Source of the DNA: Mycobacterium sp.
GTDB taxonomy: Bacteria > Actinomycetota > Actinomycetes > Mycobacteriales > Mycobacteriaceae
Direction: 5' to 3'
Assembly: GCA_018882965.1 (NCBI GenBank)
Contig: VEQY01000012.1
Span: 1 to 64,000, forward strand
DNA length: 64,000 nt
The position numbers and the translations under genes were made by a program. The notes beneath the pieces were generated by a model that saw nothing but the letters and a program-made list of their open reading frames with translations, was not told where the DNA came from and did no database searches. Numbering within the stretch: position 1 is the first letter of the stretch; every line of letters starts with the position of its first letter. This document shows, piece after piece, positions 1 through 9,700 of the stretch.

Positions 1-2
1 GC

Positions 3-50
3 ACCGTCCCGGATACCGAAGCGCAACCGGAGATTCCCGCGCGGCGCTAG
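3..50 (+). CDS. possible C-terminal end of an upstream plus-strand gene (partial)
   Basis: Frame 3 from the window edge reads 15 sense codons, ending ...QPEIPARR, and then TAG at 48-50. The stop overlaps the stop of the minus-strand gene that ends at 47, as in tail-to-tail mycobacterial pairs. Only the tail is visible, so no function can be assigned and the frame may be open by chance. Confidence 0.25.
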   Translation, partial: TVPDTEAQPEIPARR

Positions 51-1183
51 GCGGCGTGCGAAACCGCGGTCAGGTGCGCCCGGGATGCGCCCCGGACACG
101 GACCGCGATCTGGGATCCGGACCGGACCACGCCCAGCGGCCCCGGCGCGGCGAATCGCATCGCACCGGTGGACTGCAGGGCGAATCCGAAGCGCGCCTGC
201 CGGCGTCCCAAACCCACTCCGGAGGCGAAGAAGAACAGCAGGCCCACAAGACCGGGCAGCGCCGCGAGCGCAAGTTCGGTCACCGAGACGTTGCGCAACG
301 CCTCGCGCACACCCAGGCTGATCTGGGTGGCCAGGTAAGCCAGCCAGCCGCCGCCGGACGTCTTGGCGGGCCCGTCGGCCGGAGCGGCGGCGTAGCTGAG
401 GCTTGACAGCAACTGGGGTGTCAGCGCATCGGGCGCGGTGGCGGGAGGGGGCGACTCCATCCCCAGTGTCAGCGGCACAGAGAGGGTCCCGGCCGTCAGA
501 AGAGCCGTCGGCACCTCGACCGCGACCGGGATCACCGGCGACTTGTTGGTGGCGGTGGTGCCGGCTTCGGCCGCGTCGACCAGCGACTGCCAGATCGCGC
601 CGAGCAGATCGGCGGCGGTGAAGTCCTGTGCCTGACCACTGCCGCCCGCAGCGGATGCCGTGGTGACGCCGACAGCGGTGGAGGGTGTGGCGGCCGGTGC
701 CGCCGGGGCGACCGTGGCCGTCTCGGTGGACAGCGCGATCACCGCCGGTGGGTTATCCGCGGCGGCCGGGCCGGAGACATCCACTGCGGGGCCGATCCCG
801 TCAATCCGGGCCGCCAGGGCCGGACCCAGGGAGTCGGAGATGCGCGCGGCCACCCGATCGGATATCGCATCGCCGCCGACCGAAGATGCTCCGCTGCCGA
901 CGGCCGCGGTGTCGGCGTCGGCGACACCCGAATCGGACGGTGCGGGATCGGAGTCATCGGCGAGACCGGCGCTCTCGGCGGCCGGGGTCGCTGCCGAATC
1001 CGTGGCCGGAGAGTCAGTGGCCGGAGAGTCAGTGCCCGGGCTCTTCGCTTGGGTGCCCGTGGCACTCGGCGCACCGACGGTGTCGGTGGTGGTGTCAGCG
1101 GAGGCGACGGCCATTCCGCTGCAGACCAGCAAGCCAACCCCGAGGCAGGCCGAGGCTCCTACTCGTACTAAATTCTGGACCAT
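47..1183 (-). CDS. exported low-complexity Ala/Ser/Thr-rich protein, function unknown
   Basis: The 378-aa product starts with a signal-peptide-like segment (basic n-region, hydrophobic ACLGVGLLVCSGMAVASA). A long Ala/Thr/Ser/Asp/Pro-rich region follows, including a short TDSPATDSPA tandem repeat encoded by a 15-bp direct repeat near 1009-1040. A hydrophobic helix lies near the C-terminus (about residues 300-325, LALAALPGLVGLLFFFASGVG), followed by a basic tail. The layout suggests a secreted or wall-exposed protein anchored by its C-terminal helix, with the tail in the cytoplasm. I recognise no enzymatic domain. The minus-strand ATG at 1183 is preceded by a purine-rich GGAGCTGCAGCGG stretch. 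Confidence 0.75.
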   Translation of the reverse strand: MVQNLVRVGASACLGVGLLVCSGMAVASADTTTDTVGAPSATGTQAKSPGTDSPATDSPATDSAATPAAESAGLADDSDPAPSDSGVADADTAAVGSGASSVGGDAISDRVAARISDSLGPALAARIDGIGPAVDVSGPAAADNPPAVIALSTETATVAPAAPAATPSTAVGVTTASAAGGSGQAQDFTAADLLGAIWQSLVDAAEAGTTATNKSPVIPVAVEVPTALLTAGTLSVPLTLGMESPPPATAPDALTPQLLSSLSYAAAPADGPAKTSGGGWLAYLATQISLGVREALRNVSVTELALAALPGLVGLLFFFASGVGLGRRQARFGFALQSTGAMRFAAPGPLGVVRSGSQIAVRVRGASRAHLTAVSHAA

Positions 1184-1386
1184 CCGCTGCAGCTCCCGCT
1201 GTCTGAGGACCCGATGCCTCTCAGGTTAACACGAGGCGCCTCTCAGGATATGTTAAGCCAGAGGTTTTCGGAAGCCCGCCGGCCCCGATCGCACGGGTCC
1301 GTCGGTCGCGCCGAGAGGTCTGGACTTTGCCCGCCGGATGTAGGTATCGGCATCTGCTGTGATTGGAAGGGACGGGGCCGCAGCTG
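1184..1386. other. intergenic region between divergent exported-protein genes
   Basis: About 200 bp lie between the ATG of the exported-protein gene at 1183 and the start of the degraded secreted-protein gene at 1387. It presumably holds promoters for both directions. I see no clear operator or RNA structure. Confidence 0.4.
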
Positions 1387-1759
1387 ATGACTTCCCTGAA
1401 CCGCTCGCTGCTGGGGGCCGGCGCGCTCCTCGTGGGCGTCGGCGCCGGGCTGATCACCGGCGCCGGGACGGCGGGCGCCGCCCCGACCGACGGGTCCGAC
1501 CCCGGACCGGCTGCACGGACCGGGCCACTACCCGTACGCGCGCCCGAGGCGGTGTGATCGCAGACCAGCACCCAATCACCGGCTGCCGCTCCTGGTCCGC
1601 TGCAGGCGGCGGTGTGGGCTGCCCGCCGCCGGCTCGATCAATCCCTATCTGCGGATGTATGTGCCCGAGGAGTCGGTGCTCGACGGGACCTGGACGGTGC
1701 CGGGACTGCGGTGGCAGTGGTCGATCCCCGCCGTTGCAGGGTTTCGGGTCGGCAGGTAG
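1387..1759 (+). pseudogene. frameshifted remnant of a small secreted protein
   Basis: The ATG at 1387 opens a classic signal peptide (MTSLNRSLLGAGALLVGVGA...GAGTAGAAP), but this frame stops at 1555-1557 after about 56 codons. A different frame (codons in phase with 1637) then reads a credible mature-protein tail, SINPYLRMYVPEESVLDG...WTVPGLRWQWSIPAVAG, and ends at TAG 1757-1759. Signal peptide and plausible C-terminal domain in different frames suggest one ancestral gene of roughly 120 codons broken by at least one indel. A sequencing error is also possible. No family is recognised. Confidence 0.45.
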
Positions 1760-1780
1760 TTCGCCGCCGGCCGGGTACGG

Positions 1781-2416
1781 CTAGGAGCCGCCGCCGACTT
1801 CCGCCGGCAGCGGTGGCGGCAGGGCCGCGGACGACTGCGACGGCGCGGCAGAGGTCTTAGGCGCCGCTGCCGAGGCCGAGGTGCTGGGTCCAGCCGACGC
1901 TGGCGCCGACGCTGAGGTTGTCGGCGTGGACGGCGACGATGTACTCGGCTTCGCGGTCCCCGACGTCGATGGTGTCGAGGTTGCCGGAGCCTGTGGGCCG
2001 TTGAAATCCGTCCACGATTCGCTGCGCAGCGTCTCCTTGCCGAGGCTGACGGTCAGCGCCGTCGAGCTGACCGTGTAGGTCACGCCATCGTTCGCCGCGG
2101 TGTAGGTGCCGTCGGAAGCCTTTTTCGCCGCGATGATCAGCTTGGCTCCGTCGCGCACCCGCACACCGCGGTACTGGTAGGCGCCGGCGGCGGTCTGGCA
2201 GATCGCCACCCGCGAGGTGTCTGTGGTGCCGAAGATCACGGCGGTATCCGGCTTGGAGCAGCGTGCGGTGGAGTCGATGTAGCCCTGGCCGTCGGACGGC
2301 GGCACCGCCGTCGGTGCGGCGACCGCGAACGGGATCGCGACCAGCGCGGACACCGCGGCGACCGTCGCGGCGAGACCGATCCGATGCGTTCTGGAGTGCG
2401 AGAGTTCGGTGTTCAT
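1781..2416 (-). CDS. exported protein with Ser/Thr/Pro-rich tail, function unknown
   Basis: The ORF track extends to 2482, but the ATG at 2416 (MNTELSHSRTHRIG) has a strong GGAGG 6-7 nt upstream and begins a signal peptide (LAATVAAVSALVAIPFAVAAPTA), giving 211 aa. The mature part has a globular region of about 100 residues with two Cys (TARCSKPD, VAICQT), a likely disulfide. A low-complexity Ser/Thr/Ala/Pro tail ends in PPPLPAEVGGGS. The composition suggests a cell-wall-associated protein. I do not recognise a named family. Confidence 0.75.
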   Translation of the reverse strand: MNTELSHSRTHRIGLAATVAAVSALVAIPFAVAAPTAVPPSDGQGYIDSTARCSKPDTAVIFGTTDTSRVAICQTAAGAYQYRGVRVRDGAKLIIAAKKASDGTYTAANDGVTYTVSSTALTVSLGKETLRSESWTDFNGPQAPATSTPSTSGTAKPSTSSPSTPTTSASAPASAGPSTSASAAAPKTSAAPSQSSAALPPPLPAEVGGGS

Positions 2417-2492
2417 CGCCCTCCACCAGAGCACAGTCAATCGCAACCCGGCCACCTGAGACGCCTGACGATGCCGAGCCACAATGCAATCG

Positions 2493-3647
2493 TTAGGCCG
2501 CCGAGATCGGGTGGCGTCCGTCGACCCACTCGCCCCGGCACAGCACCGCGGTGACCGCGAGGTCTGTGTCGAGGATGACCAGATCCGCGGCCGCTCCGGG
2601 GATCAGCGCGGGGCACGGCAGTCCCAGCGCACGTGCGGGATTGACCGAAGACTGCTGAACCGCCAGAGCAAGCGCGTCGCGCTCCGGCCGGCCACAATGG
2701 GCGATGACGTAGCGGAAGAGCCGGTCCATCGTCGCGGTGCTCCCCGCAATCGTCGTCGTTCCCGATAGGTGCGCCACCCCATCGTTGACCTCGACGGCAA
2801 GCGGTCCGATTCGGTAAGCACCGTCGGTCATTCCCGCCGCCGCCATCGCGTCGGTGACCAAAGACACCCGCTCTGTGCCGACGCTGCGGATGACGTGGCG
2901 CAGCAGGGCCGCGTCCAGGTGAACGCCGTCGGCGATCAGTTCCACCGTTACCACCGGATCTTCCAGAAGCGCGATCACCGGACCCGGTTCGCGATGATGA
3001 ATCGGCCGCATCGCGTTGAACAGATGCGTCGCCACCGTTGCGCCTGCGGCGATCGCCGCGCGGGTCTGCTCGTAGCTCGCGTCGGTGTGACCCACGGCGG
3101 CAACCGCTCCCGAAGCGACGATCCGGCGGATCGCCTCGAGTGCCCCGGGCCGCTCAGGGGCCAGTGTGATCATTCGTATCGTTCCCTCGGCGGCGGCGAG
3201 CAACCGGTCGACCTCGGCTGGATCCGGGTCGCGCAGGAGATCCGGATCGTGCGCGCCACAGCGCTGCACCGCCAGCCACGGCCCCTCCAGATGGATTCCG
3301 GCGATCAACCCCGAGCGCACGGCCTCGACAAGGTCGGCTACCTGCCGCAGTAGGTCATCGGGGGCCTCGGATACCAGCGACGCGATCATCGATGTGGTTC
3401 CGTGACGACGGTGCAGGGCGACCACCGAGGCCGCGCCGGGTAGGCCGCCGGAGAAGCTTTGACCGCCACCGCCGTGCACATGGGTGTCAACGAAGCCCGG
3501 TACCACCGTCGCCGCACCCAGGTCGCAGTCGACCGGCCGCCCGGGAGCGCCGGGGCCGACGGCGGTCACCGTCGCTCCGGCGAACTCAATCCATCCCGGC
3601 CGCAACACATCTCGGCCCGTCGCGACGGTACCGGCGGTCAGGAGCAC
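2493..3647 (-). CDS. nagA: N-acetylglucosamine-6-phosphate deacetylase NagA
   Basis: It removes the acetyl group from GlcNAc-6-P to give GlcN-6-P in the cytoplasm, feeding NagB. It belongs to the amidohydrolase superfamily. Visible motifs are FVDTHVHGGGGQ (metal-binding HxH), GIHLEGPW, AAVGHTDA, THLFNAM and SLVTDAMAAAG, in the family order. The ORF track starts at 3731, but that extension overlaps nagB. A GTG at 3647, one base after the nagB stop, gives MLLTAGTVATG and 384 aa, the usual family length. It is the last gene of crr-nagB-nagA. Confidence 0.95.
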   Translation of the reverse strand: MLLTAGTVATGRDVLRPGWIEFAGATVTAVGPGAPGRPVDCDLGAATVVPGFVDTHVHGGGGQSFSGGLPGAASVVALHRRHGTTSMIASLVSEAPDDLLRQVADLVEAVRSGLIAGIHLEGPWLAVQRCGAHDPDLLRDPDPAEVDRLLAAAEGTIRMITLAPERPGALEAIRRIVASGAVAAVGHTDASYEQTRAAIAAGATVATHLFNAMRPIHHREPGPVIALLEDPVVTVELIADGVHLDAALLRHVIRSVGTERVSLVTDAMAAAGMTDGAYRIGPLAVEVNDGVAHLSGTTTIAGSTATMDRLFRYVIAHCGRPERDALALAVQQSSVNPARALGLPCPALIPGAAADLVILDTDLAVTAVLCRGEWVDGRHPISAA

Positions 3648-3648
3648 C

Positions 3649-4431
3649 TCAAATACCCTGCCACTCGGGTTTCGACCGGTAGGTCTCCCGGTAGTAGTCG
3701 GCCAACTGCAGCCGGCGGGCGGCGGCCTCATCGAGAAGCACGGTGGCGTGAGGGTGATGCTGCAGCACGCTGGCCGGCCACAGCGCTGTCACCGGACCCT
3801 CCACCAGATGGTGCACTGCCTCGGCCTTGTTGCGGCCGGTCGCCACCAGCACGACATGCCGTGCCGCCATGATCGTTCCCAGACCCTGAGTCAGGCAGTG
3901 GGTCGGGACCGCGTCGATGTCGTCGCCGAAGAAGCGGGCGTTGTCCCTTCGCGTCTGGTGGGTGAGCGTCTTGATCCGGGTACGCGAGGCCAGCGACGAC
4001 CCGGGTTCGTTGAAGCCGATGTGCCCGTCGGTTCCGATTCCGAGGATCTGCAGATCGATCCCGCAGTCCGCGATCGCCTGCTCGTAGGACGCGCACGCGG
4101 CGGGGATATCTTCGGCCAGGCCGTCCGGACCCTGCACTGCCCCGGGGGCGAAGTCGACCCTCGAGACGAAGACGGTGTCGATGACGTTGCGGTAGCTCTC
4201 GGGATGGTCCGCGGGAAGGCCGACATACTCGTCGAGGGTGAATCCCCGAGCCTGCTTGAAGGAGATCTTCCCCGCCGCGCATCGCGCTGCCAGCTCGTCG
4301 TAGATGCGCAGTGGCGATGACCCCGTTGCCAGGCCGAGCACCGCGGTCGGTTTGCGCCTGAGCAGGGACTCGATCGCATCGGCAGCGACGGCGGCAATCT
4401 CATCCGTGTCGTGCAGGATGATCACTTCCAT
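3649..4431 (-). CDS. nagB: glucosamine-6-phosphate deaminase NagB
   Basis: It converts GlcN-6-P to fructose-6-P and ammonia, sending amino sugar carbon into glycolysis. The 260-aa length and motifs match the family: GLATGSSP phosphate-binding loop, LDEYVGLP with the catalytic Asp, LGIGTDGHIGFNEPG with the active-site Asp and His, and a later ATGRNKAEAV motif. The ATG is at 4431, 8 nt after the crr stop. The nagA GTG follows its TGA after one base, so the three genes look like one transcript. Confidence 0.96.
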   Translation of the reverse strand: MEVIILHDTDEIAAVAADAIESLLRRKPTAVLGLATGSSPLRIYDELAARCAAGKISFKQARGFTLDEYVGLPADHPESYRNVIDTVFVSRVDFAPGAVQGPDGLAEDIPAACASYEQAIADCGIDLQILGIGTDGHIGFNEPGSSLASRTRIKTLTHQTRRDNARFFGDDIDAVPTHCLTQGLGTIMAARHVVLVATGRNKAEAVHHLVEGPVTALWPASVLQHHPHATVLLDEAAARRLQLADYYRETYRSKPEWQGI

Positions 4432-4439
4432 GGCCGCGG

Positions 4440-4910
4440 CTACTTCGATGCGGTGAAGAGAACAGTGGCCGTGTCGATTCCAGATCCCGTGCCGACAGCA
4501 TCCGAGACCGCGATGTTCGACGCTTCGCGCTCATCCATGACGACGACGGGCACGACGGGACTGAACCCGGCGGCGATGATCGCGGGCACGTCATAGGTGA
4601 TCACCCGCTGGCCGGCTGTCACGGTGTCGCCCTGGGCGACATGCGCGGTGAAGCCTGCACCCTTCAGTTGCACGGTGTCCAGACCAAGATGGACGAGAAC
4701 CCCGACGTTGTCAGCGGTCATGATCACGTACGCGTGCGGCAGTAGTTTGAGGATCTTCCCGGCCACGGGTGCGACAGCTTCGACCACCTGTGGCGGAGGA
4801 TCGACCGCTGCACCGTAGCCGACCATCCCCTGGGAGAAGACCGGATCGGGAACGTCGGCCAGCGCGACAGCTTTGCCTTCGACGGGTGCGAGGACCGGTG
4901 TCAAACCCAC
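4440..4910 (-). CDS. crr: glucose/GlcNAc-type PTS EIIA component
   Basis: This soluble phosphocarrier relays phosphate from HPr to the EIIB domain of the permease. The ORF reaches 5084, but the GTG at 4910 with AAAGGAG 6 nt upstream gives 156 aa, the normal EIIA-Glc size. Visible motifs are PVEGKAVALADVPDPVFSQGMVG, then the phospho-His site VLVHLGLDTVQLKGAGF. The stand-alone EIIA complements the divergent EIICB (nagE), which lacks its own EIIA domain. EI and HPr are not in this window, so they must be encoded elsewhere. Confidence 0.93.
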   Translation of the reverse strand: MGLTPVLAPVEGKAVALADVPDPVFSQGMVGYGAAVDPPPQVVEAVAPVAGKILKLLPHAYVIMTADNVGVLVHLGLDTVQLKGAGFTAHVAQGDTVTAGQRVITYDVPAIIAAGFSPVVPVVVMDEREASNIAVSDAVGTGSGIDTATVLFTASK

Positions 4911-5051
4911 AGCGACTCCTTTGTCGGCGTACAGGAAAAGGATAGAGAGCGATCGGTCCGCGGGAGGGCAAAACAGGCTCTCACATCGGCTGATCCGGTC
5001 TAAGCTTCGGCTGAACTGCCTAAAGGGAGGTCCGGAGACCGTGAGCAAATC
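4911..5051. promoter_or_regulatory. divergent crr / nagE control region
   Basis: This 141-bp stretch separates the head-to-head crr and nagE starts and must carry both promoters. Near 4994-5010 it contains CCGGTCTAAGCTTCGG. This partly resembles half of the GntR/DasR-type amino-sugar operator (TGGTCTAGACCA), but the match is incomplete. A strong GGGAGG lies at 5025-5030. A four-codon leader (GTG AGC AAA TCA TGA, 5041-5055) overlaps the nagE ATG. Confidence 0.5.
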
Positions 5052-6596
5052 ATGAGCGATGCGATCAAAGCCGCAGGCGCGCAACCAAAGTCAGGGCGGC
5101 GTATACCGGGCTTCGCCCAACTCCAGAGGCTGGGCAAGAGCCTCATGCTGCCGATCGCCGTCCTGCCGGCTGCGGGCATCCTGCTGAGGCTCGGCCAGGA
5201 CGATCTGCTCGGTCGGATCAAGGCCCCGGTCATCGGTCCGTTCTTCCAGGCGATGAGCGCAGCCGGGGGAGCACTGTTCACCAACCTGCCCCTTCTGTTC
5301 GCGGTCGGCGTCGCCATCGGATTCGCCCGCAAGGCCGACGGATCGACCGCTCTGGCGGCCGTCGTCGGCTACCTGGTCATGCAAGCGGTCTTCAAGACCA
5401 TGTCGCCATTCGTCCTCTCCGGCGAACTCGACTCAGCCGGCGAGCAAGCCCAGATCAACTACAGCGTGTTCGGCGGGATCGTGGTCGGTCTGGTGACGGC
5501 GGCACTGTTCGACCGCTATCACACCATCACCCTCCCGCCCTACCTGGGATTCTTCGGCGGGCGGCGCTTCGTACCCATCGTCGTCTCGCTGGCGATCCTG
5601 GTGATCGCCTTCGCCATGAGCTACTTCTATCCGATCTTCGATGCCGGACTCACTGGGCTGGGCAAGTTCATCGGCGGCGCGGGGGCTTTCGGAGCGTTCG
5701 TCTACGGCTTCGCCAACCGGATGCTGATCCCGGTGGGCCTGCACCACATCCTCAACTCCTACGTGTGGTTCATCTACGGCAGTTACCCGACCGCTGACGG
5801 AACGGTCACCGGCGAGTTGAGTCGCTTCGCCGCCGGAGACCTGACCGCGGGCCGCCTTACCTCGGGGTTCTATCCGATCCTGATGTTCGGGCTTCCTGCC
5901 GCGGCGCTGGCGATGATTCACGTCGCCAACGCACGACAGCGCAAAGTCGCTTTCGGCATCCTCTCGGCGGCGGGCCTGACGGCGTTCCTCACCGGCGTCA
6001 CCGAACCGTTGGAATTCGCCTTCATGTTCGTGGCGTTCCCGCTCTACATCGTCCATGCCATCCTGACCGGGCTCTCGCTGGCGATCGCCTACCTGCTCGA
6101 TATCCACCTGGGTTTCTCGTTCTCCGCCGGTTTGATCGACCTGCTGCTCTACGGCACCGCCCCGGCAGCCAAGAACATCCCCCTGTTAGTCGTCATGGGA
6201 CTGGTGTTCTTCGTCGTGTACTACCTGATGTTCCGGTTTGCGATCGTGCGGTGGAACATGCGCACTCCCGGGCGCGAACCGGAGTCGGAGTTCGAGGCCG
6301 AGGAGCAGGCGAACCTCAGTGAGGGCGCCGAGTCGGCCACCGCGGTGGCAGCGGGAACCGCGCCGGACAGCACCGCAGAGAAGCTCATCGCCGCCTTCGG
6401 CGGGCGCCCGAACCTGGTCAGCGTCGACGCGTGCATCACCCGGCTGCGCATGGAGGTCGCCGACGTCGCCAAGGTCGACAAGGACCGGCTCAAGGCTCTC
6501 GGCGCGGCCGGCGTGATCGAAGTCGGCAACAGCGTGCAGGCGGTGTTCGGCACTCAGGCCGAGGCCCTGAAGAACGAGATCATCGACTCGCTCTGA
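5052..6596 (+). CDS. nagE: PTS GlcNAc-specific transporter, EIIC-EIIB fusion
   Basis: The 514-aa membrane permease takes up N-acetylglucosamine and phosphorylates it. The N-terminal EIIC domain (about residues 20-400) has many hydrophobic helices and the family motifs LPAAGILLRLGQDDLL, GLHHILNSYVWF, LTGVTEPLEFAFMFVAF and GFSFSAGLIDLLLYG. A charged linker precedes the EIIB domain (about 435-514) with the phospho-acceptor Cys in SVDACITRLRMEV. Specificity is inferred from the neighbouring nagA and nagB. The ATG at 5052 lacks an ideal RBS of its own and overlaps the stop of a mini-ORF, suggesting coupled initiation. Confidence 0.93.
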   Translation: MSDAIKAAGAQPKSGRRIPGFAQLQRLGKSLMLPIAVLPAAGILLRLGQDDLLGRIKAPVIGPFFQAMSAAGGALFTNLPLLFAVGVAIGFARKADGSTALAAVVGYLVMQAVFKTMSPFVLSGELDSAGEQAQINYSVFGGIVVGLVTAALFDRYHTITLPPYLGFFGGRRFVPIVVSLAILVIAFAMSYFYPIFDAGLTGLGKFIGGAGAFGAFVYGFANRMLIPVGLHHILNSYVWFIYGSYPTADGTVTGELSRFAAGDLTAGRLTSGFYPILMFGLPAAALAMIHVANARQRKVAFGILSAAGLTAFLTGVTEPLEFAFMFVAFPLYIVHAILTGLSLAIAYLLDIHLGFSFSAGLIDLLLYGTAPAAKNIPLLVVMGLVFFVVYYLMFRFAIVRWNMRTPGREPESEFEAEEQANLSEGAESATAVAAGTAPDSTAEKLIAAFGGRPNLVSVDACITRLRMEVADVAKVDKDRLKALGAAGVIEVGNSVQAVFGTQAEALKNEIIDSL

Positions 6597-6599
6597 TCG

Positions 6600-6746
6600 T
6601 TACCGTCCTTCGTCAGGCGGTGCGGATCCGTCGGCGGGACCAGGCGGGGGCTGCCGGTCCAACCAGTCCTTGAGGCGGAACAATTGACTGGCGACCAGGC
6701 CAACGCCGACCAGCACCAGACCGCCGATGATCAGCGCCGTGGTCAT
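6600..6746 (-). CDS. small single-pass membrane protein, function unknown
   Basis: The ATG at 6746 (MTTALIIGGLVLVGVGLVASQLF), with GGAAGGG about 7 nt upstream, gives 48 aa rather than the 84 aa of the longer ORF. One transmembrane helix at the N-terminus is followed by an amphipathic RLKDWLDR and a Pro/Asp/Glu-rich tail. It is divergent from hrpA and tail-to-tail with nagE. No function can be assigned. Confidence 0.7.
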   Translation of the reverse strand: MTTALIIGGLVLVGVGLVASQLFRLKDWLDRQPPPGPADGSAPPDEGR

Positions 6747-6789
6747 GGGCAATCCCTTCCGATCGTTATCCTCTCCTATCCTCGTCGGA

Positions 6790-9700
6790 GTGTCCCAGGT
6801 CTCGGGTGACGACGTGCGCGCACTGCGTGCGCGGCTGGACGGTGTCGCTCTCACCGACGCGGTGCGGCTGGGCCGGCGACTGACGTCGCTGCGGGCGCCG
6901 GTACGGGCGGAGGCCCTGCAGGCGCTCGAGCGCGAGGTCGCGGCGGCCGAGGCGCATCTGGCTGCGCGCCGGGACGCCGTGCCCGTGATCGGCTACCCCG
7001 ATCTTCCGATCAGCCGACACCGCGCCGAGCTTGCCGCAGCCATCCGCGACCATCAGGTCGTGGTCGTCGCCGGCGAGACCGGATCGGGGAAGACGACCCA
7101 GCTGCCCAAGATCTGCCTCGAACTCGGGCGCGGTGTGCGCGGCGTCATCGGGCACACCCAGCCGCGGCGGCTTGCCGCGCGCACCGTGGCGCAGCGCATC
7201 GCCGACGAGCTGCACACCCCGCTGGGCGAAGCAGTGGGCTACAGCGTTCGCTTCAATGACCGGGTCGGTGAGCGAACCCTGATCAGGCTGATGACCGACG
7301 GAATCCTGCTTGCCGAGATCCGTCGTGACCGGCGGTTGCTGCGCTATGACACCCTGATCATCGACGAGGCCCACGAACGCAGCCTCAACATCGATTTCCT
7401 GCTGGGCTATCTGCGACACCTGCTGCCACGACGCCCCGACCTCAAGCTGATCATCACATCGGCCACCATCGAGCCCCGACGATTCGCCGACCACTTCGGC
7501 GGGGCACCGGTCGTCGAGGTGTCCGGGCGCGGGTACCCGGTCGAAATCCGTTACCGGCCGTTGGACCTCACCGCTGCCGCGGCGTCCGGAGACGACCCCG
7601 ACGACCCCGATCACGAGGTGGTCCGGGTCGAGCCGAAGGACCAGACCGAAGCGATCATCGCCGCCCTGCGCGAGTTGACCAAAGAGCCGCCCGGCGACGT
7701 TCTGGTGTTCCTGTCCGGTGAGCGCGAAATCCGCGACACCGCCGAGGCGGTCGCCGCCGCGATCACCGGCGTGCAGGTGCTTCCGCTCTATGCGCGGTTG
7801 GCCACCGCGGAGCAGCAGAAGGTTTTCCGACCGAACACCAGCCGGATTCACCGTCGCGTCGTTCTGGCCACCAACGTCGCCGAGACCTCGCTGACCGTGC
7901 CGGGCATCCGCTACGTCGTCGATCCCGGAACCGCGCGAATCTCGCGGTACAGCAGACGCACCAAGGTGCAACGGCTGCCGATCGAGCCGATCTCCCAGGC
8001 GTCGGCCGCGCAGCGGGCTGGGCGCTCGGGCCGCACCGCACCGGGAATCTGCATCCGGCTCTACTCCGAAGAGGACTTTGACACCAGACCCCGCTACACC
8101 GACCCGGAGATCCTGCGCACCAATCTGGCGGCGGTGCTGCTACAGATGGCGGCCCTGCGGCTGGGCGAGATCGACAGCTTCCCGTTCCTCGACGCACCCG
8201 ATCATCGCAGTGTCCGCGACGGCGTCCAGCTGCTCACCGAGCTCGGTGCCGTCGACGCGGATGGAACCATTACCGATCTCGGTCGGCGGCTGGCGCGTCT
8301 CCCCATCGACCCGCGCCTCGGCCGGATGCTGCTTGCCGCGGAGAACGAGGGCTGCGTCCGAGAGGTGCTGGTCCTTGTCGCCGCGCTGGCGATCCCCGAC
8401 CCCCGGGAGCGCCCTGCCGACCGTGAAGCCGCAGCCCTGCAGAAGCACGCCCGCTTCGCGGACGAACAGTCGGACTTCCTGTCCTTCCTCAACCTGTGGC
8501 GCTATCTACAGGGTCAGCGGAAGGCTCTGACGGGCAGCGCCTTCCGCCGCATGTGCCGGGAGGAATTCCTGCACTATCTGCGCATCCGGGAGTGGCAGGA
8601 TCTGGTCGGTCAACTGCGGGGAATCGCCCGCGACATCGGCGTACGCGAGTCGGACCACCAGGACGTTCCCGATCCGACCCGCGTGCACGCGGCTCTGGTA
8701 GCCGGATTGCTTTCGCACGTGGGGTTGCGCGAAGGCGACTCCCGGGAGTACACCGGGGCCCGGAACGCCCGATTCGTTCTCGCACCCGGATCGGTGTTGA
8801 CCAAGCGTCCGCCGCGCTGGGTGATGGTCGCCGACCTGGTGGAGACCAGCCGACTCTACGGGCGGGTGGCGGCACGTATCGACCCCGAAACAGTCGAACG
8901 GGCGGCCGGGCATCTGGTGCAGCGCACCTACAGCGAACCGCACTGGGACGCCCGCCGCGGTGAGGTACTGGCCTATGAGCGGGTGACGCTCTACGGGCTG
9001 CCCCTGGTGACACGCCGGCGAGTCGGCTACGCCCAGGTGGACCCGGCGACGGCCCGGGACCTTTTCATCCGGTCGGCTCTGGTCGAGGGCGACTGGCAGA
9101 GCCGGCACCGCTTTCTCGCCGCCAATGCCGAGTTGCGTGCGCAGCTTTCTCAACTCGAGGACCGAGCCCGCCGCCGCGACCTGCTGGTCGACGACGAGGC
9201 GATCTACGCCTTCTACGACTCTCGCATCCCGGCGGATGTCGTCTCGGCCCGCCACTTCGACGGGTGGTGGGGCAAGGCGCGTCGGGGTGACCCCGATCTG
9301 CTGACGATGACGAGAGACGACCTGCTGCGGGTCCACGACGCCGACACCGACCGCCCGGACTTTTGGCGGTCGGGTGATCTGACGATGCCGCTGAGCTACC
9401 GCTACGAGCCGGGCGCATCCGACGACGGTGTCACGGTGCACGTCCCGGTCAGCGCGCTGGCCCGCATCGGCGGAGCCGAGTTCGGTTGGCAGGTACCAGC
9501 CCTGCGCGAAGAACTCGTGACCGCATTGATCCGCTCGCTGCCGAAGGATCTGAGGCGCAACTTCGTTCCGGCACCCGACACCGCCCGAGCCGTGCTGGGC
9601 GCCATCGAGATCGGTGACGAGCCCCTGCTGGACGTCCTGCAGCGCGAGCTGCACCGGCGGACGGGGGTGCTGGTACCGGTCGATGCCTTCGACCTGGACA

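Noticed and set aside
4990-5012. A DasR/GntR-type operator in the crr-nagE region
   Set aside because: Only one half-site-like GGTCTA is visible; the palindrome is not completed, so it is not listed as a site.
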